Shown here: piece by piece, positions 1 through 9,859 of the stretch
Numbering within the stretch: the stretch's first letter is position 1
Layout of the letters: every line of letters starts with the position of its first letter
Source of the DNA: Myroides guanonis
Lineage (GTDB): Bacteria; Bacteroidota; Bacteroidia; Flavobacteriales; Flavobacteriaceae
Direction of reading: 5' to 3'
Length of the DNA stretch: 64,000 nt
NCBI RefSeq assembly: GCF_900114085.1
Contig: NZ_FORU01000018.1
Span: 1-64,000 of the forward strand
Program-made: the position numbers and the translations under genes
The notes under the pieces: generated by a model
Database searches by the model: none
Told to the model about the DNA's origin: nothing
What the model saw: only the letters and a program-made list of their open reading frames with translations

Positions 1-1
1 T

Positions 2-3000
2 CGTATCTCTTATATTGTTCGAGATATCGGATGTAGTTTGTTGCTTACTGATAGTTCTACAAAGGATGTTTTGAACTCTTTATTATTAGATGTCACTACA
101 ATAATATTAGGAGGTTCTTCTGCTGTATATAATAACTATTCAGTTGGTTCATTAGATTTATCTTACCCATCTAATTCTTTGAGTTATGTGATTTATACCT
201 CAGGTAGTACTGGAGTTCCTAAAGGAGCAATGATAGATCATTGTGGTTTATTAAATCACCTTTTGGTAATGATAGATGAGTTAGAAATGGATAGTAGTAG
301 TGTTGTAGCTTTTACAGCACCATTTACCTTTGATATTTCGGTATGGCAATTATTAAGTGGTTTATTATGTGGAGCTCGCATAGCTATTTATAATGAGCGT
401 ATGATTTTGGATACCTATGATTTTCAAGAAGCTTTATCGACATATCAAGTTACACATCTTCAATTGGTTCCTTCGTACTTGTTAAGTTTATTAGAAACAG
501 ATTCAAGGAAAGGCTTAGAAGATTTACATTATTTTTTAATTACTGGAGAGGCAGCTACGGTATCATTATTACGATCATGGTTTTCTTTATACCCTTCTAT
601 TCCTGTAGTAAACGCTTATGGTCCGGCAGAAGCATCCGATGATGTGAGCCTTCATATCATGAAAGAATCTCCAAAAAGTGTTGTTGTTCCTGTTGGGAAA
701 CCAGTAGCCAATATGTCTTTGTATGTAGTGGATATCTTTGATAATTTGTGTCCAGTAGGTATAATAGGAGAGTTATGGGTTAGTGGAGTAGGTGTAGGTC
801 GTGGTTATTTAAACCAACCTGAACTTACATCTGAAAAATTTATAAAGAATCCATTTAAAGAAGGTGAACGAGTATATAAGACAGGCGACTTAGCCCGTTG
901 GTTACCTGATGGTATTATAGAATATATAGGCAGAAAAGATGATCAGGTTAAAATCCGTGGCTATCGAATCGAGCTTGGCGAGATAGAGAATGTATTATCT
1001 TCTTTACCGGGAGTAACACATTGTTGTGTACTAGCTAAGGAAGATATAGGTGGCAACAAGCGCCTGGTTGGTTATATTGTGTTTGAGGGTGATTTCGATA
1101 AAGAAGTATTACAAAACCAATTAAAGCTAAGCTTGCCGGAGTATATGGTTCCTCAATTATGGGTGACTTTAGAAGAAATGCCATTAACCAGTAATGGAAA
1201 GCTGGATAAGAAGTCATTACCAGATCCTGATAGTTCAGAATTATCCAGCAAAGAATATGTAGCACCACGCAACGAAACAGAAACACAATTAGCAGAAATC
1301 TGGCAGAATTTATTAGGAGTGGAACAAGTAGGAATTCATGATGATTTCTTTGAATTGGGCGGTCATAGTTTACTGGCCACGCGTTTAGTTTCGATGATTC
1401 GTAAAGATTTGATGATAGAAGTTTCTATCCGTGAAGTATTTGAATATACCACAATTTCTGAATTAGGGACTCATATATCAGTCCAGTCAGAAGGGGTTTT
1501 ATTGCCAGGTATCGTTGTAGAGGATCGTCCGGCTCGTATTCCTTTATCGTTTAGTCAGGAGCGACTATGGTTTTTAGATCAGTTACAAGGCAGTACCGAA
1601 TATCATATCCCTATTGTTCTTAGTTTAGAAGGAGCATTAGAGGTATCAATATTAGAGCAAACCTTACAGGAAATTGTTTCGCGTCATGAAGTACTGCGCA
1701 GTTTGCTTTTATCAGAAGAAGGAATCGGTTATCAGGAAATTATTAGCGCAGAAAGCTGGTCATTAGATCAATTAGAAATAAAGAATGCATCAATGCTGGA
1801 AAGTAGTCTGGAGGATTATCTGATGCGCCCTTTTGATTTATCAAAAGATTATAAGTTACGAGCTTGTTTGTGTACATTAGGGAATGAGAAGTATGTTTTG
1901 GCTTGCGTTTTTCATCATATTGCCAGTGATGGCTGGTCAGAGGGAATCCTGACCAATGAGTTTATGGGATTATACAGTGCTCTGCAGTCTGGCCGTAAGG
2001 CAGTTCTACCGGAGCTTAGCTTACAATACACAGATTATGCCATTTGGCAGCGCAAGTATTTAGAAGGCGCTGTTTTAGATAATCAGTTATCCTATTGGGA
2101 AGAAAAATTAAAAGATGTAAGTGCCTTGTCTTTACCTACGGATTATGTTCGTCCTTCAGTACAGAGCAATGCCGGAGCTAGTGTTTCTTTAGAGTTAGAT
2201 CAGAACTTGAGAAATTCATTAATTTTTTTATGTAAAGAAGAAGGTGTGACGCTGTTTATGTTATTGCTATCCGCCTTTAAGGTATTGTTATCCCGATATA
2301 GTGGACAGGACGATATTTGCGTAGGAACACCAATTGCGAATCGAACCCAATTAGAGTTAGAAGGAATGATTGGTTTTTTTGTAAACATGCTTGCACTTCG
2401 CAGTGATTTAAGCGGCGATCCTAGTTTCAAGGATTTATTGTCAAGAGTAAAGCAGACAACTCTGGAGGGTTATGATCATCAGTTAACACCTTTTGAAAAG
2501 GTTGTTGATAGGGTGATTACGACCCGAGATATGAATGTGACTCCATTGTTTCAAGTTTTATTTTCATTACAAAATGAGGGGGATAATTTTGAAGAAAAAG
2601 ACAGAGGTTTAAATGATATTATCATTTCAGGATATGAGTTCGATAACGCTACTTCCAAGTTTGATTTAGCATTTAGTGTATTAGAGAGTAGCAATGGCAT
2701 TTCATTAGGAATAAATTATTGTACAGCTTTATTTGATAAGACTACGATCGACCGTATGTTATCACAATATCAAGAGTTGTTGGTTAGTATTGTAAGTAAT
2801 ATCACGCTGCCGATAAACAATATATCGATGCTCACCCAAGAAGAAAAACATCAATTATTGGATGTTTTCAACAATACTGATGTTGCCTATCCATTAGATA
2901 AAACCGTAGTAGATTTGTTCACCGAACAGGTTAAACGAACACCAAATGCTATCGCAGTTGTTTATGAACAAGGAGAGCTAACCTATAAAGAATTAGATAA

Positions 3001-6000
3001 CCACTCAAATCAATTGGCTCATTATTTATTATCTAATAATAATATTAGTACAGATAGTCTAATTGGAGTAGTTTTAGATCGCAGTGAATGGTTAATTATT
3101 TCGTTTCTTGCTATATTGAAAACAGGTGCAGCTTATGTGCCAATAGACCCAAATTTTCCAGAAGAAAGAAAAACGTATATAAAGAAAGACAGTAATTGTA
3201 GTATTATTGTAGATACTCTATTACTAGAAGCATTCAAAGAGGATAGTTCTTCGTATTCTGATGATTTACCTGAAATAAATATAAGCCCTGATAATTTGGC
3301 ATATGTTATCTATACTTCAGGTAGCACAGGCAAACCTAAAGGGGTTATGATTGAGCATAGAAACTTGGTTCATTTATGTTTTTGGCATCGATTAGCCTAT
3401 TCTGTAACTGCTAAAAGCAGAAGTACTCTATTCTCAGGAGTTGGTTTTGATGCTAGTGTTTGGGAAATTTATCCATACTTGCTTTTTGGAGCAAGCTTAT
3501 ATCCTATTTCTGAAAAATTCCATTACGATTTGGATAAATTTTCGAATTTTTTAATCGAGCATGCTATTACACATACTTACATGCCTACATTATTGTGTGA
3601 GAGCTTTGTAGATAAAGAAATCTCTTTACCAAACATTATTGTTTTAACAGGAGGAGAGGTATTACACTTAAATAAATCAAGTGATATTACTATTTATAAT
3701 AATTACGGACCAACAGAAACTACAGTAGTTGCTACCAATTATAAAGTATTAAATACTCCAACCCCAATGGTTAAAATTCCTATTGGTAAGCCTATTAATA
3801 ATACTCAGGTTTACATTATGAATGAAGTACAGAATCTCTTACCCATTGGAGTTGTTGGCGAATTGTGTATTGGTGGATTGGGCGTAGCCAGAGGTTATTT
3901 AAACCAAGAAGAATTAACGAATGAGAAGTTTATAGTAAATCCATTTAAAGAAGATGAACGAATTTATAAAACAGGCGATTTAGCCCGTTGGTTACCCGAT
4001 GGAAATATAGAATATATTGGCAGAAAAGATGATCAGATTAAGATCCGAGGTTATCGAATCGAGTTGGGAGAGATTGAGAATGTATTGTCTTCTTTACCGG
4101 GAGTAACACAATGTTGTGTATTGGCTAAGGAAGATACACATGGAGCTAAACGCTTGGTTGGTTATGTTGTAACTAACGGTGATTTCAATAAAGAAATATT
4201 ACAAAACCATTTAAAGCGAAGCTTGCCTGAGTATATGGTTCCCCAATTGTGGGTAACTTTAGAAGAAATGCCATTAACCAGTAACGGAAAGCTGGATAAG
4301 AAGTCATTACCGGATCCGGATAACTCAGAATTATCCAGTGAAGAATATGTAGCACCACGCAACGAAACCGAAGCGCAGTTAGCAGAAATCTGGCAGAATT
4401 TATTAGGATTAGAACAAGTAGGAATTCATGATAATTTCTTTGAATTGGGTGGTCATAGTTTATTGGCGACGCGTTTAGTTTCAATGATTCGTCAGGAGTT
4501 ATCAATAGAGATTTCTATTAGAGATGTTTTTGAATATACGACGATTTCTGAATTAAGTACTCAAATATCAAAACAGTCAGAAGTGGTTTTATTGCCAAGT
4601 ATTGTTGCAGAGGAGCGTCCGGCTCGTATCCCATTATCGTTTAGTCAGGAACGACTATGGTTTTTGGATGCATTGCAAGGCAGTACCGAATATCACATCC
4701 CTAGTGTTCTTAGTTTAGAAGGAGCATTAGAGGTATCGATACTGGAACAAACCTTATATGAAATAGTCTCGCGCCATGAGGTTTTACGCAGTATGCTTCT
4801 TTCAGAAGAAGGAATCGGTTATCAGAAAATTATCAGCGCCGAGGGTTGGTCATTGGATAGAGCAATTGTATCAAATGAGTTATTATTAGAAAATAATATA
4901 GCAGGCTACCTGAATAAACCTTTTAATTTATCGAAAGATTACAAGCTTCGAGCATGTTTATATACATTAGGGAATGATAAGTATGTTTTGGCTTGTGTAT
5001 TTCATCATATTGCCAGTGATGGCTGGTCAGGGGGAATCCTTAATAATGAGTTTCTGGAATTGTACAGTGCTCTGCAATCGGGTCGTCCAGTAGCATTACC
5101 GGAGCTTAGTTTACAATACGCAGATTATGCCATTTGGCAGCGCAAGTATTTAGAAGGCGCTGTTTTAGAGGAACAGTTATCATATTGGAAATCAAAATTA
5201 AGTGGTGCAAGCACATTATCTTTACCTACGGATTATGTTCGCCCTCCTGTGCAGAGCAATGCAGGAGCAGGTATTTCTGTAGAGTTAGGCCAGAAATTGG
5301 GAACTTCTTTAAGTTCTATATGTCAGCAAGAAGGCGTTACGTTCTTTATGTTGTTGTTATCTGCTTTTAAGATTTTATTATCTCGTTATAGTGGACAGGA
5401 TGATATTTGTGTAGGAACACCAATTGCGAATAGAACGCACTCGGATTTAGAAGGAATGATAGGCTTTTTTGTCAATACCTTAGCACTTCGCAGTGATTTA
5501 AGTGGCGATCCTAGTTTCAAGGATCTATTAGCAATGGTAAAACAAACAACTTTAGAGGGTTATGACAATCAGCTGACACCTTTTGAGAAGGTTGTAGATC
5601 GAGTGATTACGACCCGGGATACGAACATGACACCATTGTTTCAGGTAATGTTTGATTTTCAAAACGTGGAATCAAACTCTGCAGAAGTTGTAGAACAAGG
5701 AGTCGGTATAAAAGGAGTTACACTATCAAATTACGCTTTTGATATTGTTACAGCTCAATTTGATATAATATTTAGTGTATCAGAAAGTAGCAATGGCATT
5801 TCGTTAGGAATAAATTATTGCACGGCTTTATTTGATAAATCAACAATAGATCGAATGTTGCTGCATTATCAAGAGTTGTTGGTTAGTATTGCAGGCAATA
5901 TCACGCAGCCGATAAGCAATCTATCGATGCTCATCAAAGAAGAAAAACATCAATTACTGGATGTTTTTAATGACACCGATACTGCATATCCAAAAGACAA

Positions 6001-8566
6001 GACTGTAGTAGATATATTCGAAGAGCAGGTTAAACGCACCCCGGATGCAGTCGCTTTAGTTCATGGAGATAGTTCTATGACTTATAAAGAATTAGAGGAA
6101 CGTTCCAATCAATTAGTTCATTACCTAAAATCTATGGGTGTGACTAGCGATTCCAGAATAGCTATTCTGTTTGATAAGCGTTTTGAAATGATCATTAGTA
6201 TGTTAGGTATTCTCAAATCAGGATGTACTTATGTTCCACTAGATGCTTCATTACCATCGAATCGTTTATCCTATATACTTGAAGATTCTAGCGTGAGCTT
6301 TCTTCTTTACAGTGAAAATTCTTTGCTGTCTAAGTTATCTGTTTCAGAATTTATTTTTCTCTTAGACATTACAGAATCATATATTTATGAATCTTTGGCT
6401 ATTTCATGTGAAATAACACCTGCTTCAGCAGCTTATGTTATGTATACCTCAGGAACCACGGGCAATCCAAAAGGAGTGATGGTTAGCCATGGCAATATTG
6501 TTAGTTTATGTACAAGTTGTGATTATACTGCTTTAAATTCAGATACTGTTTGGCTGTCCACCGGATCTATTGCTTTTGATGCTACAACCTTGGAGTTTTG
6601 GGGTACTTTATTAAATGGAGGTCAATTAATATTAGCAGATACAAATTCTTTATTAGAGATCAACAGTTTAAAAGACCTTATAATCAAACATAAAGTTACC
6701 ACTATGTGGATGACAGCCTCTTGGTTTCATCAGGTAGTTGAAGAAGATTCCTCTGTTTTTGAACCTCTTATTTCTTTGCTGGTTGGAGGAGATGTAGTCT
6801 TATTCAATTATACCAATAAGTTAAAAGAACTATATCCAGCTCTTCAGATTATCAATGGTTATGGTCCTACAGAGAATACTACATTTTCTACTACCTATAG
6901 TATTGACAGGGTAACAGAGAAGGCTCTTCCTATCGGGAAACCAATAAAAAACAGCCACGTATATATTACGGATTCGGAATTAAATTTAGTACCAGTAGGA
7001 GTTGTCGGTGAATTATGTGTTGGCGGAAGTGGAGTTGCATTAGGTTATTTAAACCAAGAAGAATTAACGTTAGAGAAATTCATAAATGATCCATTTAAAG
7101 AAGGCGAACGAATATATAAGACAGGGGATTTGGCACGCTGGTTACCAGATGGCAATATTGAGTTTATCGGCAGAAAAGATGATCAGGTTAAGATCCGCGG
7201 CTATCGAATTGAGTTAGGTGAGATTGAGAATGTATTGTCATCCTTACCGGGAGTAACACAATGTTGTGTATTGGCGAAGGAAGATGCAAATGGCACTAAG
7301 AGTCTAGTGGGTTATGTTGTCCTGGAAGATGCATTAGACAAAGAAGCTTTACAAGAACAACTAAAGCTAAGTTTGCCGGAGTATATGGTTCCTATGATCT
7401 GGGTTGCATTAGAAGTAATGCCATTAACCAATAATGGAAAGCTGGATAAAAAGTCATTACCGGATCCGGATGGTTCAGAATTATCAAGCAAAGAATATGT
7501 AGCACCCCGTAATGAAACGGAAGAACAGTTAGCTGTAATCTGGCAGGAAATATTAGGGATTGATAAAGTCGGAATCCATGATAATTTCTTCGAATTGGGT
7601 GGTCATAGTTTATTGGTTATAAAATTAGTTTCCCTTATTAATGAGGTATTCTCTACAGATATCAGTATTAATACGGTCTTTGAATATTCAACAATCTCTG
7701 AGTTTGTTGATAATATGCATTCAGTGAATCATTTTAAAAATAGTCTTATGGTTCCTTTGCAAGAAAAAGGAAGTCTAAACGCTATATATCTAACGCCACC
7801 AGGAAGCGGAACAGTGAATTGCTTTATTGAACTGATAAAACTATTAGGAAAAGATCAGCCTGTTTATGCATTTCAATGTTCAGGATTATATGGAGAATCT
7901 CCAATTTCAAAATCTATTGAAGAAATGGCTTCAACGTTTATTACAGAAATGCAAAAAAAGGATCCGCATGGTCCTTATCGACTTGGAGGATATTCATTTG
8001 GTGCAACCGTAGCTTATGAAATGGCAGTGCAATTACAAAATGGCGGATTTCACGTCGAAGAACTAGTGATTTTTGATGGAAGAGTTTCATTTAAAGATAT
8101 TAGTAAATTTGATGAAGATAAATTATTTCGGGAATTTTTAGAAAACCAAACAGAGATATTTGGGGAAGACTTTAATTTTTTAGATTTAGCTCTTGAAGAT
8201 AAATCTAAAGAAGAACAACTCGCAGCAGTAAACAAATTGCTCCGGGAGTCAGACTTTAAAGTGAGTGAGAAGGAACTAAAAGGACGTCTAGAAGTTAGTT
8301 TCTACAATGAAAATTGTTCTTATTTACACAAGGTAGAAGAAAAACTGAATACACAAGTTATCTTGTTTAAAACAACATATGCAGAAATGGATGGAAAAAT
8401 AGTTTTTAACGATGATGATGTTTATGGATTTGACTATGGGTGGAATAAATATACTAATAAAGAAGTAATAGTACATTCAATATCTACAACCCATGATGCA
8501 CTGTTAAATAGAGAAAATGTTGAGCAAATTTGTATGTATCTTAAAACATTAAGTAATAATAATTAA
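2..8566 (+). CDS. Nonribosomal peptide synthetase, C-terminal part (A-T-C-A-T-C-A-T-TE), cut by window start
   Basis: The frame is open from base 2, so the true start lies upstream; the first visible Met or TTG codons are internal to an adenylation domain. Domains in order: partial A1 (YTSGSTG about nt 197-217; NGKLDKK about 1192), carrier T1 (ELGGHSLL about 1355), condensation C1 (about 1535-2860, HHIASDG near 1915), A2 (2895-4320), T2 (near 4445), C2 (4620-5950), A3 (5990-7480), T3 (near 7590) and a type I thioesterase (7750-8560, nucleophile in GYSFG near 7990). No epimerase is seen. Specificity residues read by eye: A1 D-I-W-Q-L-T-A-D-D (unassigned), A2 D-A-W-T-L-G-N-V-V (hydrophobic, Leu/Phe-like), A3 D-A-L-W-L-G-G-T-F (close to valine codes). 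It loads and joins at least three residues and releases the peptide through the thioesterase. Tailoring genes follow directly. The family call is certain; the substrates are inference. Confidence 0.97.
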   Translation, partial: RISYIVRDIGCSLLLTDSSTKDVLNSLLLDVTTIILGGSSAVYNNYSVGSLDLSYPSNSLSYVIYTSGSTGVPKGAMIDHCGLLNHLLVMIDELEMDSSSVVAFTAPFTFDISVWQLLSGLLCGARIAIYNERMILDTYDFQEALSTYQVTHLQLVPSYLLSLLETDSRKGLEDLHYFLITGEAATVSLLRSWFSLYPSIPVVNAYGPAEASDDVSLHIMKESPKSVVVPVGKPVANMSLYVVDIFDNLCPVGIIGELWVSGVGVGRGYLNQPELTSEKFIKNPFKEGERVYKTGDLARWLPDGIIEYIGRKDDQVKIRGYRIELGEIENVLSSLPGVTHCCVLAKEDIGGNKRLVGYIVFEGDFDKEVLQNQLKLSLPEYMVPQLWVTLEEMPLTSNGKLDKKSLPDPDSSELSSKEYVAPRNETETQLAEIWQNLLGVEQVGIHDDFFELGGHSLLATRLVSMIRKDLMIEVSIREVFEYTTISELGTHISVQSEGVLLPGIVVEDRPARIPLSFSQERLWFLDQLQGSTEYHIPIVLSLEGALEVSILEQTLQEIVSRHEVLRSLLLSEEGIGYQEIISAESWSLDQLEIKNASMLESSLEDYLMRPFDLSKDYKLRACLCTLGNEKYVLACVFHHIASDGWSEGILTNEFMGLYSALQSGRKAVLPELSLQYTDYAIWQRKYLEGAVLDNQLSYWEEKLKDVSALSLPTDYVRPSVQSNAGASVSLELDQNLRNSLIFLCKEEGVTLFMLLLSAFKVLLSRYSGQDDICVGTPIANRTQLELEGMIGFFVNMLALRSDLSGDPSFKDLLSRVKQTTLEGYDHQLTPFEKVVDRVITTRDMNVTPLFQVLFSLQNEGDNFEEKDRGLNDIIISGYEFDNATSKFDLAFSVLESSNGISLGINYCTALFDKTTIDRMLSQYQELLVSIVSNITLPINNISMLTQEEKHQLLDVFNNTDVAYPLDKTVVDLFTEQVKRTPNAIAVVYEQGELTYKELDNHSNQLAHYLLSNNNISTDSLIGVVLDRSEWLIISFLAILKTGAAYVPIDPNFPEERKTYIKKDSNCSIIVDTLLLEAFKEDSSSYSDDLPEINISPDNLAYVIYTSGSTGKPKGVMIEHRNLVHLCFWHRLAYSVTAKSRSTLFSGVGFDASVWEIYPYLLFGASLYPISEKFHYDLDKFSNFLIEHAITHTYMPTLLCESFVDKEISLPNIIVLTGGEVLHLNKSSDITIYNNYGPTETTVVATNYKVLNTPTPMVKIPIGKPINNTQVYIMNEVQNLLPIGVVGELCIGGLGVARGYLNQEELTNEKFIVNPFKEDERIYKTGDLARWLPDGNIEYIGRKDDQIKIRGYRIELGEIENVLSSLPGVTQCCVLAKEDTHGAKRLVGYVVTNGDFNKEILQNHLKRSLPEYMVPQLWVTLEEMPLTSNGKLDKKSLPDPDNSELSSEEYVAPRNETEAQLAEIWQNLLGLEQVGIHDNFFELGGHSLLATRLVSMIRQELSIEISIRDVFEYTTISELSTQISKQSEVVLLPSIVAEERPARIPLSFSQERLWFLDALQGSTEYHIPSVLSLEGALEVSILEQTLYEIVSRHEVLRSMLLSEEGIGYQKIISAEGWSLDRAIVSNELLLENNIAGYLNKPFNLSKDYKLRACLYTLGNDKYVLACVFHHIASDGWSGGILNNEFLELYSALQSGRPVALPELSLQYADYAIWQRKYLEGAVLEEQLSYWKSKLSGASTLSLPTDYVRPPVQSNAGAGISVELGQKLGTSLSSICQQEGVTFFMLLLSAFKILLSRYSGQDDICVGTPIANRTHSDLEGMIGFFVNTLALRSDLSGDPSFKDLLAMVKQTTLEGYDNQLTPFEKVVDRVITTRDTNMTPLFQVMFDFQNVESNSAEVVEQGVGIKGVTLSNYAFDIVTAQFDIIFSVSESSNGISLGINYCTALFDKSTIDRMLLHYQELLVSIAGNITQPISNLSMLIKEEKHQLLDVFNDTDTAYPKDKTVVDIFEEQVKRTPDAVALVHGDSSMTYKELEERSNQLVHYLKSMGVTSDSRIAILFDKRFEMIISMLGILKSGCTYVPLDASLPSNRLSYILEDSSVSFLLYSENSLLSKLSVSEFIFLLDITESYIYESLAISCEITPASAAYVMYTSGTTGNPKGVMVSHGNIVSLCTSCDYTALNSDTVWLSTGSIAFDATTLEFWGTLLNGGQLILADTNSLLEINSLKDLIIKHKVTTMWMTASWFHQVVEEDSSVFEPLISLLVGGDVVLFNYTNKLKELYPALQIINGYGPTENTTFSTTYSIDRVTEKALPIGKPIKNSHVYITDSELNLVPVGVVGELCVGGSGVALGYLNQEELTLEKFINDPFKEGERIYKTGDLARWLPDGNIEFIGRKDDQVKIRGYRIELGEIENVLSSLPGVTQCCVLAKEDANGTKSLVGYVVLEDALDKEALQEQLKLSLPEYMVPMIWVALEVMPLTNNGKLDKKSLPDPDGSELSSKEYVAPRNETEEQLAVIWQEILGIDKVGIHDNFFELGGHSLLVIKLVSLINEVFSTDISINTVFEYSTISEFVDNMHSVNHFKNSLMVPLQEKGSLNAIYLTPPGSGTVNCFIELIKLLGKDQPVYAFQCSGLYGESPISKSIEEMASTFITEMQKKDPHGPYRLGGYSFGATVAYEMAVQLQNGGFHVEELVIFDGRVSFKDISKFDEDKLFREFLENQTEIFGEDFNFLDLALEDKSKEEQLAAVNKLLRESDFKVSEKELKGRLEVSFYNENCSYLHKVEEKLNTQVILFKTTYAEMDGKIVFNDDDVYGFDYGWNKYTNKEVIVHSISTTHDALLNRENVEQICMYLKTLSNNN
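803..2960 (+). repeat. NRPS module repeat, copy 1 (end of A, T, C, start of next A)
   Basis: From the ggttatttaaacca stretch onward this segment is near-identical in DNA and protein to 3893-6050: A-domain C-terminal part, carrier domain, linker, condensation domain and entry to the next A domain. The specificity-determining cores just upstream are not similar at this level. Confidence 0.9.
3893..6050 (+). repeat. NRPS module repeat, copy 2
   Basis: Partner of 803-2960, offset by 3090 bases. Long runs match, for example around the LGGHSLLATRLVSMIR and HHIASDGWS coding stretches. It looks like duplication or gene conversion of everything except the A-domain core. Confidence 0.9.
7043..7620 (+). 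repeat. NRPS module repeat, copy 3 (A C-terminus and first half of T)
   Basis: This matches the starts of the copies at 803 and 3893. The close match stops inside the T3 carrier just after the GGHSLL motif (near 7620), where the last carrier turns into a divergent, thioesterase-partnered version. Confidence 0.85.
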
Positions 8567-8593
8567 GCAGATAATTTAAAAAACTAAAAATAT

Positions 8594-9634
8594 ATGGAAT
8601 TTGGAATTATGTTTTTTGCTAGTAGTGAAGATTCCTTATCAGGAAATATTTATGATTTGGTAAAAAAGTGCGCCGTTTATGGTGATGAAAATAATTTCTC
8701 ATCTATTTGGGTTCCAGAACGTCATTTTACAGAATTTGGAGGAATATTTAATAATCCGGCAGTGCTTCAAGCAGCTCTGGCAAGTATAACCAAAAGAATA
8801 AGACTCAATAGTGGAAGTGTCGTTATGGCACTTCACGATCCCATACGGGTAGCAGAAGAATGGGCAATGGTTGATAATTTATCTAATGGACGTGTTGGAT
8901 TATCAGTGGCTTCAGGATGGAATCCAGATGATTTTGTTTTTTTCTCACAAAATTATAAAGACAAACATAAAGTAATGTATGAAGGAATATCTACAGTTAA
9001 AAAGTTATGGAGAGGAGAATCTATAGAGCGATTAAGTGGTAATGGGAAAAAGGTAGCTGTCAAGATATATCCATCTACAGTCCAAAAAGAAGTGCCATTT
9101 TATCTAACGGTAAGCGCAAATTCTGAAGGATTTAAAAATGCAGGAAAATTAGGGTTTAATATTCTGACTTCAGTTCTAGATCAAACAGTGGAAGAGTTGT
9201 CAGAAAAAATAGACCTCTATCGACAAGCACGTAGAGAAAACGGTTTTGATCCTAAAACAGGTAAAATTACCTTGATGCTGCACACATTTATTGGGTTAGA
9301 TAATGAAGCTATAAAAGAGGAAGCAAGAAAACCCTACTGTAATTTTTTAAAACGAAATAAAAAATTATTTGAAGGAATGGCTTATAATAGAGATAGTGAT
9401 TTTTCATTGGATTCGTTGTCAGAGGAAGATCTGGATGATTTTTTGAATTTTCTATATGAAAGATTTGCTAATACCAAAGGATTGATAGGCAGTAAAGAAG
9501 CGTGCATGGATATGGTGCAAAAAACAGAAGAGGCAGGAGTGGATGAAATAGCCTGCTTGCTTGATTTTGGTCCGTCATCTGATAGAATATTGGAAAATTT
9601 AAAATACATAACTGAATTAAAGCAATCTTGCTAA
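8594..9634 (+). CDS. Luciferase-like flavin monooxygenase of natural-product clusters (MupA/Atu3671 type)
   Basis: The 346-residue protein has the bacterial-luciferase TIM-barrel pattern: MEFGIMFFAS at the start, an IWVPERHF segment, the SGSVVMALHDPIRVAEEWA stretch and LSVASGWNPDDF. This matches the subfamily usually found inside or beside NRPS and PKS genes. It is expected to use reduced FMN and O2 to oxidise the peptide or a carrier-bound residue; the substrate is unknown. It starts 27 bases after the NRPS stop on the same strand, so co-transcription is likely, and a long hairpin follows at 9716-9751. It is full length with no obvious defect. Confidence 0.9.
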   Translation: MEFGIMFFASSEDSLSGNIYDLVKKCAVYGDENNFSSIWVPERHFTEFGGIFNNPAVLQAALASITKRIRLNSGSVVMALHDPIRVAEEWAMVDNLSNGRVGLSVASGWNPDDFVFFSQNYKDKHKVMYEGISTVKKLWRGESIERLSGNGKKVAVKIYPSTVQKEVPFYLTVSANSEGFKNAGKLGFNILTSVLDQTVEELSEKIDLYRQARRENGFDPKTGKITLMLHTFIGLDNEAIKEEARKPYCNFLKRNKKLFEGMAYNRDSDFSLDSLSEEDLDDFLNFLYERFANTKGLIGSKEACMDMVQKTEEAGVDEIACLLDFGPSSDRILENLKYITELKQSC

Positions 9635-9715
9635 AATATTCGGTAATGTATTAGACGTGTTGTTGGTCAATTCTTAGATTGGCATCTGCAAATCAGTAAT
9701 TTATATAGTATTTCA

Positions 9716-9751
9716 CAAACAAAAAAAGAACCTTCAGGTTGTTTTTTGTTT
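9716..9751 (+). terminator. Hairpin terminator after the monooxygenase
   Basis: An A-rich arm and AACC pair with GGTT and a T-rich arm around a TTCA loop. It separates the NRPS/monooxygenase unit from the oxygenase gene. A further inverted repeat, CCAATTGTG (9752) and CACAATTGG (9774), follows at once. Confidence 0.6.
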
Positions 9752-9859
9752 CCAATTGTGTACGCAGTGTAGGCACAATTGGATTGGTGCTTTAAAACTA
9801 AATTAGGAAAACCTTAATAGTAATAATAATTAAACAAGTAATTTTAAAAATTGAAAAAA

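Noticed and set aside
1035..1286. Minus-strand open frame within the NRPS (and similar ones at 2200, 4162, 4185, 8050)
   Set aside because: Antisense shadows of strongly biased NRPS codons; they recur because the modules repeat, and have no domain or ribosome-binding site.
5134..5370. Plus-strand alternate frame inside C2
   Set aside because: Wrong frame of the condensation domain; Cys/Arg-rich composition typical of a shadow.
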